In this document: positions 58,886 through 64,000 of the stretch, piece by piece
Layout: every line of letters starts with the position of its first letter
How positions within the stretch are numbered: the stretch's first letter is position 1
IMG/VR virus record: IMGVR_UViG_3300010392_001176
Span: 1 to 64,000 of that record
Direction: 5' to 3' (one strand)
DNA from: a virus
DNA: 64,000 nucleotides
Position numbers and translations under genes: made by a program
Notes under the pieces: generated by a model
Databases searched by the model: none
What the model saw: only the letters and a program-made list of their open reading frames with translations
Told to the model about the DNA's origin: nothing

Positions 58886-59966
58886 GCTGCGCCTGCTTCT
58901 GATGCCTATTCTTGACTAGAGATTGAGCCATACTTTCCAAATCTATATTTACATGCCCGATGTACTTTTCTGTAGTAGCTAGATGCTTATGCCGCAAGAA
59001 TCTCTGAATAGCCTTGGCCGCGTGTCCATCCAAGGCTAACTTCGTGGCCACATGCCGCCTTAGAGAATGGTAGCCCAAAGGCGGGTCTATTCCTGCTTTC
59101 TTAGAGAGCTGGTATATGAATTTATCACGCTTGACAAATTGTTCGCCGTAAGCGTTTCCGCGTCCACCACCATTGCCGCCAGTATGTGACAGGGAGTAGA
59201 AAACATAGGGTTTGTCCAGGGGCCGATTTGTTTTCCACCACACAAGCCAATTGTGCAGATCATCATTCATTGGTAGCCATTGGTATTCCATTCCTTTGCC
59301 GCCAGTTTTCATGGTTCCCAAGCGGTAAAGTCTTTGGTCCAGCCGAATGTCACGCTTCCAGGTCCAGCGATAAATCTCAGAGCGTCTTGCCGCTGTTCCC
59401 AGGTAGGCTTCTAGGATCGCTCGATCCTGACCTTTGGCTACCAACAGTAACCGATCAACTTCTTCTTTGGTGGGCGGTACTTGCTCTACAGTATTGTGTC
59501 CGAAAATTACACAGTCAACAAACGGGTTGCCTTCGAGTTTTCGGACCTTGTTCACATATTTATTAGAAAATGTGTTGAGGTGCGATCTCTCCTTATTCGC
59601 TCGATACTTGCTCTGTTCCTCTGATCTTTCTAAAAAGTATTGTTGTGTTAAGAAAGTATCAAGCTGTGACCACATAGGATTTGCCAATCCCTTTTCATGG
59701 TCAAGCCATTGCAAGAATCTCGCTATTGATCTGCGAATATCTAAATAATGAACCTTGCTGGATGCTGCCTTAACAATGTCTAGGTACTCGTCTGATAGGA
59801 TCTCTAAGGCCATGTCTTGTGGCCCCTTCCCGTTCAGCCTTTCCTTTAGACGCTTTTCCCAAGTGTCGGCATCTCTTTGTAGGGTGAATTTTTTTCGTCG
59901 CTTTCCCGATGGGAAGCTCGGATGCCTTACTTGGCCCATGTAACCATCTGGTATTTTGTAGGCCAT
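58836..59966 (-). CDS. int: tyrosine recombinase / phage integrase
   Basis: 376 residues. N-terminal SAM-like core-binding region (about 60-150) and a catalytic domain with Arg in AARRSEI (194/195), Lys 220 in TMKTGG, H300-S-L-R303 in GYHSLRRHVAT, His 326/328 in RHKHLATTEKYIG and the nucleophile Tyr 335. Inserts and excises the phage genome at an att site. AAAGGGGG seven bases before the ATG at 59966. Its 5' end overlaps the upstream helix-turn-helix gene by about 197 bases in another frame. Confidence 0.92.
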   Translation of the reverse strand: MAYKIPDGYMGQVRHPSFPSGKRRKKFTLQRDADTWEKRLKERLNGKGPQDMALEILSDEYLDIVKAASSKVHYLDIRRSIARFLQWLDHEKGLANPMWSQLDTFLTQQYFLERSEEQSKYRANKERSHLNTFSNKYVNKVRKLEGNPFVDCVIFGHNTVEQVPPTKEEVDRLLLVAKGQDRAILEAYLGTAARRSEIYRWTWKRDIRLDQRLYRLGTMKTGGKGMEYQWLPMNDDLHNWLVWWKTNRPLDKPYVFYSLSHTGGNGGGRGNAYGEQFVKRDKFIYQLSKKAGIDPPLGYHSLRRHVATKLALDGHAAKAIQRFLRHKHLATTEKYIGHVNIDLESMAQSLVKNRHQKQAQRERVRSILVGEASPEM

Positions 59967-60120
59967 GTCGAATCCCCCTTTCTGTGAAGAACCAACGCCG
60001 TCCTACCTTACCGCCGCCCAACTGTTGAGCATGTTTTTGTACCCATCTTGTTGACATTCCAAACATTTTGGATACCCGCTCGGTAGATAAGAATACGCCG
60101 CTCGGTTCGGATTCACTCAT
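59770..60120 (-). CDS. helix-turn-helix protein, excisionase-type, overlapping the integrase
   Basis: Up to 116 residues from the ATG at 60120. Residues about 10-50 (FLSTERVSKMFGMSTRWVQKHAQQLGG, then a wing GRRWFFTERGI) are an excisionase-like helix-turn-helix. The remaining ~66 residues are translated over the start of the integrase gene in another frame and are Arg/Lys-rich with no family pattern. Either the tail is a real overlapping gene product, or the functional protein is the N-terminal domain alone. It may be the directionality factor. Confidence 0.55.
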   Translation of the reverse strand: MSESEPSGVFLSTERVSKMFGMSTRWVQKHAQQLGGGKVGRRWFFTERGIRHGLQNTRWLHGPSKASELPIGKATKKIHPTKRCRHLGKASKGKAEREGATRHGLRDPIRRVPRHC

Positions 60121-60172
60121 AGGGTACACTTCCACTTCAGAAATTGCAACAAAAAAATGTAATTAAAACAAA

Positions 60173-60198
60173 TAGGTGGGGCAGGAACACGCCCCATT
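60173..60198 (-). terminator. hairpin after the 60204 gene
   Basis: GGGGC (60177-60181) pairs with GCCCC (60190-60194). On the leftward strand it is followed by ACCTATTTGTTTTAATTAC. Weak terminator for the 60515-60204 gene; similar in sequence to the 2257-2306 repeat. Confidence 0.45.
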
Positions 60199-60203
60199 TT
60201 GGC

Positions 60204-60515
60204 CTAATAACCGGATGATTCCATATCTTCTGCTGGATCTGTGGCTTCTGCTTGGCCCTGTGTGCTTGTCTCTGATTCAGGGACCATTTGACCAAGGCTC
60301 CGTGGGCGTTCAGGAGCACATTCGTCATAAGCCTTGTGGTGCTTGTTGTACTCTTCCTCAACGGCCTGGGGATCTCGAATGTACTCACCAAGATCAGCGA
60401 TCATTTTCTCTGGATCTGTGTAAGCAAAATTGGTACAGCCAACATTGACAATGTAGCCAGCATTGGCTGTTGTCCTAATCTCGATTGTCCTCATTGCGAT
60501 TGATACGAATTCCAT
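60204..60515 (-). CDS. hypothetical early protein
   Basis: 103 residues. Beta-rich start (EFVSIAMRTIEIRTTANAGYIVNVGCTNFAYTDPEKMIADL) with a pattern shared by small phage proteins in recombination regions, then a disordered Glu/Gln/Pro-rich tail. I chose the second ATG at 60515 for its spacing to AAAGGAG. Overlaps the stop of the upstream zinc gene. Function unknown. Confidence 0.6.
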   Translation of the reverse strand: MEFVSIAMRTIEIRTTANAGYIVNVGCTNFAYTDPEKMIADLGEYIRDPQAVEEEYNKHHKAYDECAPERPRSLGQMVPESETSTQGQAEATDPAEDMESSGY

Positions 60516-60712
60516 CATTTCTCCTTTTTGAATTTGTCTGCTTCTGGACAGGTAGCCCAATGTGGCATGTAGGTTTTCACCATGACCGCTGCGCCATCAT
60601 CATCAAGCATGATTCTGTTTTCCCCTGGCACATCGGCAGGCATATTCTTTCCCCTTGGTGTCCTGAACCAATAGATTGGGGCTCTGCAGCCCGTACAGAT
60701 AGATTCACGCAT
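60515..60712 (-). CDS. small zinc-binding protein
   Basis: 65 residues. CTGCRAPIYWFRTPRGKNMPADV near the N-terminus and HWATCPEADKF near the C-terminus, a pairing typical of short zinc-binding phage proteins found beside recombination genes. The ATG at 60712 has GGAG eight bases upstream. Function unknown. Confidence 0.7.
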   Translation of the reverse strand: MRESICTGCRAPIYWFRTPRGKNMPADVPGENRIMLDDDGAAVMVKTYMPHWATCPEADKFKKEK

Positions 60713-61241
60713 AGTACATACTCCGCAAGTGGGGGCGGCCTTCGCTGGCCGCGATGTCAGCCAGGAATTTCGTTTCATCAAATTTTCTGAATCCACGAAA
60801 GGGCGGCATTCCCCAAATGATTGGCCAGGGCTCCGGCAAGACCTTCAATCCCCCCTGTACTTGAGGTTCGCTAGAGTAACTGGACAGCTCTTCAACTGTG
60901 GCCGTTGTGGTAGCATACAGCCCCCCGCGCACAAGGAAGCCGCAACCTCTTTTTTCACTTTGAATATCTGTTGGATCTGAAACGTAGTAAACTTTGGAGC
61001 CGATGTCGTCCGGTAGGTCATTCGTCTGAATGCCGTAGATTGTTTCGATGGTGAAGTAAGCGAAGATCACAGGATTGACCTTGTGCTTCTGCTTGGTAAC
61101 GCAGTAAATCTTGTCGCCCCAATCCATCATCCTGAGATCCCGCTGTGGAACGCGGCGACTCACTCCCATTTTATTGGCTTCATTAACGAAAGAGTTGATC
61201 GTGTAGTGAGTAGCGCCTATCCAATGAAGCCATACAGTCAT
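60705..61241 (-). CDS. conserved phage protein of unknown function
   Basis: 178 residues. An opening block (WLHWIGATHYTINSFVNEANKMGVSRRVPQRDLRMMDWGDKIY) recurs in hypothetical proteins of phages and giant viruses, with a conserved GxxHY, SRxVP and WGDxI. The family's role is unknown. Overlaps the next gene by eight bases. Confidence 0.7.
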   Translation of the reverse strand: MTVWLHWIGATHYTINSFVNEANKMGVSRRVPQRDLRMMDWGDKIYCVTKQKHKVNPVIFAYFTIETIYGIQTNDLPDDIGSKVYYVSDPTDIQSEKRGCGFLVRGGLYATTTATVEELSSYSSEPQVQGGLKVLPEPWPIIWGMPPFRGFRKFDETKFLADIAASEGRPHLRSMYYA

Positions 61242-61242
61242 T

Positions 61243-61512
61243 TTATCTCTCCAATATGGCCTGCAGCTCGTCCTGGCTGTAATCCTTGGAGCTCCATCTT
61301 TTAATCTTTGCTCTCAGCCTTTTCTGTGCAGCCTTTTCATATTCATGTAAGACCCTGATGAAATGCAGATAATCCCCCCCACCACGATATTCTGCTTTCG
61401 GCGGCTTTCGATAGCATTCATCGCACAGCGCGTAGCGTGTTGTTGGCCGTCTGCAGCGCCAACAATAGTGGGGGGAGTAGTGTTTGCGTCTGACTCGCTT
61501 ACCTAGTCCCAT
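61243..61512 (-). CDS. small zinc-finger protein
   Basis: 89 residues. An Arg/Lys-rich start, then CWRC and CDEC knuckles about ten residues apart, and a helical basic C-terminus. Likely a nucleic-acid-binding zinc finger. No good ribosome-binding site seen before the ATG at 61512. Confidence 0.6.
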   Translation of the reverse strand: MGLGKRVRRKHYSPHYCWRCRRPTTRYALCDECYRKPPKAEYRGGGDYLHFIRVLHEYEKAAQKRLRAKIKRWSSKDYSQDELQAILER

Positions 61513-61529
61513 CGAATGATCCCATTCAG

Positions 61530-61709
61530 CTAATCATCGGTTTTTTCTGTGGGCCAATAACGCTGACCGCAACCTTCACACCGATACATACCAGGGGGAT
61601 ACGGGACTAAATCTGCCCTGGTACGTCCACACATCATGCAGCTAAAATCGTCAGTCCAATCATCCGGCTGCAGCGCCATTACTGGCCTTTCTAGGTTTTG
61701 CTGGCTCAT
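61530..61709 (-). CDS. small zinc-ribbon protein
   Basis: 59 residues from the ATG at 61709, or 49 from the ATG at 61679, which has AAAGG six bases upstream. CMMC and CEGC knuckles (about 24-45) form a zinc ribbon followed by a tail. The copy-2 dyad repeat at 61799-61818 lies upstream, as for the 3798-4100 zinc ribbon. Role unknown. Confidence 0.6.
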   Translation of the reverse strand: MSQQNLERPVMALQPDDWTDDFSCMMCGRTRADLVPYPPGMYRCEGCGQRYWPTEKTDD

Positions 61710-61798
61710 GCTGGAATTCCCCGAAAATGACCTTTTTGACCTGATTTTAAATTTTTTAATAGCCCTAAAAGCCCGTCTAACGCGACTTCTCGGTGCTA

Positions 61799-61818
61799 TT
61801 GATACCTGGCTATCCCCC
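61799..61818. promoter_or_regulatory. 20-bp repeat with dyad symmetry, putative operator (copy 2)
   Basis: TTGATACCTGGCTATCCCCC, identical to 4221-4240. It lies between the RecT stop and a leftward zinc-ribbon gene. Confidence 0.55.
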
Positions 61819-61830
61819 AAATTCGGGCTT

Positions 61831-63222
61831 TTAGGCTTCCTGTGAAGCTCCGAATGCAGCCAGCTCTGTGTCAGGATCACTCGCAAAACAATGTGAAAAG
61901 TACCCTGTGTATCTGCCCATAATCATCCGGCTTGTGGTGATGGCCCAATCATGCCATTGCTTGAGCCCTATGTTGTAACCCTTCACGAATTTATCTATCT
62001 CCAAGGTCCGCTCGATGCTGGCTAGATTCGGCATCCCTTCACCTTCAGACTCTTCCGGCTCAATGCCCTGGCCAAATTCTAAGGGCTCCTGCGCTTCCTC
62101 TTCTGGCGGTGCAGGCGGCATTTCCGGCGGCTGTTCCGGCGCATCAGGCATCGTGAGTGGTCCCGTTGGTTGTGGCGATGCAAATGATGGACGCGGCCAC
62201 GGCACGCCCCAAAACCTTTGATGTTTCTCATCGACCATTTTGAGTACAGGGCTCCCCTCTGGCTGTTTCGCCAGCGCGAGAATGTTTTCATCTTCGTTGA
62301 GGAATTTTTGGAAGCCACTCTTATGAAGCCCTTTAAACTGAGAGATCAACTGCCTATCTTCCGCCGACACACTTGGATCTTCTATTGGCGCTGGTGTCTC
62401 TACTGGCTTTGGATCAGGCGGTCCCGCTGGCAGAGCTCCGTGTTTCTCGGCCAAATCATCCAATGCTGATTTCCCTGGTTCCTCTATGATCTCTCCGGTC
62501 TGCATATCAACACCGGAAATCACTTCGAGCTGCTGATCTATGCCTGCTTCAGCTCTCTCGTCCAGGCTCACGGCCAGTTGTAGCTCCTGGTCCACTACTG
62601 AGGATGGCAGATATTTGACGCTGTGCCGGATTGCTGTCTTTAAAGCCATTGCATCGAAGTCTGTAATCCACGGCCCTGATCTGCCTGCTGGTGATCGACT
62701 TTGCACTTCTCGGATCTGGCTCATTGACATCACTCGAAACTGAAAACCACCTGTCTTAAAGAAGGCAATGCAGTAACCAGCAATTTGCTCCCCGCGATCC
62801 TTCTTTTCAAAAGCGGGCTTGTGCATAATGTACGGGCTCGATCCATGCTCATAGTCAAATTGATCTTGGGCATAGACTATGTGGGCTTCAATATTTTTGA
62901 ATTTGCCGGATCTCATGGCCAAATCAATCAGGCCCATGTACCCAGGCACAAAAGTCACCTTCTTACCAAAAGGTACTAGGTGAGCCATGTTCCGAACACC
63001 GTCCGGCTCCAAGCCCAACTGAGCGCATGTTAGGACCGCTGACAATAGGCTCTGTGGGCTGCATTCAAGCAATCCTGGTGTCAGAGTTACTGAAGTCATT
63101 ACGATTCGGCTGAACCGTTCAACTCCAATCTGCTTCGGCAGCGCAGCTACCAGGGACTTAGAATTCTGGTGAAGTAGCTGCTTAACCGAAGTCACCTTCT
63201 CCTGTAATGTTAGTGCTTTCAT
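61831..63222 (-). CDS. recT: RecT family recombinase with long C-terminal extension
   Basis: 463 residues from the ATG at 63222, which overlaps the upstream stop. The N-terminal ~270 residues carry the RecT/Redbeta-like core, e.g. LLECSPQSLLSAVLTCAQLGLEPDG, NMAHLVPFGKKVTFVPGYMGLIDLAMRSGKF and WITDFDAMALKTAIRHSVKYLP. The remaining ~180 residues are a Pro/Glu-rich linker and a helical C-terminal part not usual in RecT. It anneals single-stranded DNA, probably with the neighbouring YqaJ exonuclease. Good functional pairing by position. Confidence 0.85.
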   Translation of the reverse strand: MKALTLQEKVTSVKQLLHQNSKSLVAALPKQIGVERFSRIVMTSVTLTPGLLECSPQSLLSAVLTCAQLGLEPDGVRNMAHLVPFGKKVTFVPGYMGLIDLAMRSGKFKNIEAHIVYAQDQFDYEHGSSPYIMHKPAFEKKDRGEQIAGYCIAFFKTGGFQFRVMSMSQIREVQSRSPAGRSGPWITDFDAMALKTAIRHSVKYLPSSVVDQELQLAVSLDERAEAGIDQQLEVISGVDMQTGEIIEEPGKSALDDLAEKHGALPAGPPDPKPVETPAPIEDPSVSAEDRQLISQFKGLHKSGFQKFLNEDENILALAKQPEGSPVLKMVDEKHQRFWGVPWPRPSFASPQPTGPLTMPDAPEQPPEMPPAPPEEEAQEPLEFGQGIEPEESEGEGMPNLASIERTLEIDKFVKGYNIGLKQWHDWAITTSRMIMGRYTGYFSHCFASDPDTELAAFGASQEA

Positions 63223-64000
63223 TTCGCCGCCTTTCTCCTGAGTGTTCTTACCGTTGTGGCATCTACCCAATACCCTTCTCTTTGGTGGGATTTCCAAATG
63301 TATGATGTTCCGTTGGGTAGCACTCCATAAGTGTTAAAACCCATTTCACTTTTGATCTGGTTCTCTAGCCCTGTCTTTTCCTTTTTAAGCTGCCGTTCCT
63401 GCGCTTTGAGCTCTTGTAATTGCTGATCCCAATGCAGGGCATCCCCTGGCAACGCAATTGATTCTCCGGTGTCCTGGCCATACACATGATGAAGGGCTTC
63501 CTTTGATGATTCAGAGTGATCGACAGGTGGGGGATCTTCGTCGCAGATTCGCTTCCAAAATTCGCCTTCTTTTTCAACAAGGATTTCCACAAAGCGGTCA
63601 TTGCGATTTACGTCAACGATTAGACCCTTGTAGTCACCGAAGAACACAGCGAATGATCCCCACTTATAGCCCATGACTGACATCTCATGTTGGATCTGGA
63701 CCTGATAATAAAGCGGTACTTCTTCCTGCCATTCTCCAAGCATCCCTGGTCCCGCCGTCTTGATCTGGACAACCCCAGGACCACGATCATCAAACTGTTC
63801 GATCAAGCGATCAATGGTGCATTGCATGAACGGGTGTTCCTTGCTCTCGAAGATGGTATAGGGCTTTGGGCTGTAGAGTTTCCGGCCCGTTTCCCGCTCA
63901 TAGTATGCGGCCACGGCATCTTCAAGATCCAAGCCCCATTGCATACGCTCGGATGAATCCTGTTCGGGCATTAGATTGAGCTTACGGAGATACAAGGTCA
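63219..64000 (-). CDS. YqaJ-type exonuclease, partial (cut by window edge)
   Basis: At least 258 residues, cut at the right edge. WGLDLEDAVAAYYERETGRKLYSPKPYTIF, MQCTIDRL and GVVQIKTAG carry the YqaJ/lambda-exonuclease acidic residues (Glu in LED, Asp in CTID, Q-x-K in VQIK). QVQIQHEMSVMGYKWGSFAVF completes the core. The first part of the fold (about 25-30 residues) should lie beyond 64000. It degrades one strand so RecT can anneal the other. The end overlaps the RecT start (ATGA). Confidence 0.85.
   Translation of the reverse strand, partial: TLYLRKLNLMPEQDSSERMQWGLDLEDAVAAYYERETGRKLYSPKPYTIFESKEHPFMQCTIDRLIEQFDDRGPGVVQIKTAGPGMLGEWQEEVPLYYQVQIQHEMSVMGYKWGSFAVFFGDYKGLIVDVNRNDRFVEILVEKEGEFWKRICDEDPPPVDHSESSKEALHHVYGQDTGESIALPGDALHWDQQLQELKAQERQLKKEKTGLENQIKSEMGFNTYGVLPNGTSYIWKSHQREGYWVDATTVRTLRRKAAK

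Noticed and set aside
1302-60129. GTACACTT near several starts.
   Set aside because: An eight-base word is expected about twice by chance in a window this size; only a few copies were seen.
1-64000. A circular or terminally joined genome.
   Set aside because: Joining the right edge to the left edge does not restore the missing start of YqaJ in frame; the window is probably cut from a longer sequence.

Overview
The window looks like most of the genome of a temperate tailed phage (a prophage or phage contig), or a large slice of it. There are no rRNA, tRNA or host housekeeping genes. The recognisable genes are a tyrosine integrase with an overlapping helix-turn-helix (excisionase-type) gene, RecT and YqaJ recombination genes, terminase, portal, scaffold and capsid genes, a lysis region, and many very short genes with strong AAAGGAG ribosome-binding sites. 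No tape-measure, sheath or tail-tube gene is visible. Instead there is a large portal, an 805-residue hub-like protein and a 2030-residue internal or polyvalent protein, which points to a short-tailed (podovirus-like) virion. The host cannot be fixed; a lipoprotein and heptosyltransferase-type enzymes hint at a Gram-negative one.

Layout. Positions 38-1246 hold a leftward DNA-binding-like gene, divergent from two small rightward regulators (1295-1893) that end at a terminator. Positions 2008-9193 are a leftward early region of about twenty tiny genes, including three short ones with good ribosome-binding sites (44, 43 and 52 residues). A near-consensus promoter (9265-9293) and an internal terminator (7384-7403) frame part of it. 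Positions 9294-9780 hold no convincing gene. From 9781 to 54956 everything is rightward: a run of small disordered basic proteins, a giant 3699-residue serine-rich modular fibre or adhesin, a sugar-modification cassette (methyltransferase, four glycosyltransferase-like proteins, UDP-GlcNAc 2-epimerase), the packaging and head genes, the tail and internal-virion genes, and lysis genes. From 54957 to the right edge everything is leftward: a nuclease-like gene, hypotheticals, a non-coding array, a RAMP-like gene, a cupin, integrase, small zinc proteins, RecT, and YqaJ cut by the window edge.

The most unusual element is at 56992-57560. It is non-coding DNA built on a strict 5-base register: on the leftward strand every pentamer is NGNNN (mostly TGNNN), interrupted 13 times by an octamer TGNCNNCG. 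It starts four bases after the stop codon of a gene whose C-terminus looks like an RNA-binding RAMP (Cas7-like) protein, so the two may form one previously undescribed RNA or DNA system. Other notable features are the serine-rich protein next to its likely glycosylation cassette, an in-frame KDRVN peptide repeat shared by three early genes, a 20-bp near-palindromic repeat upstream of two zinc-ribbon genes, and a folded intergenic element carrying a segment like the 16S rRNA 3' end.
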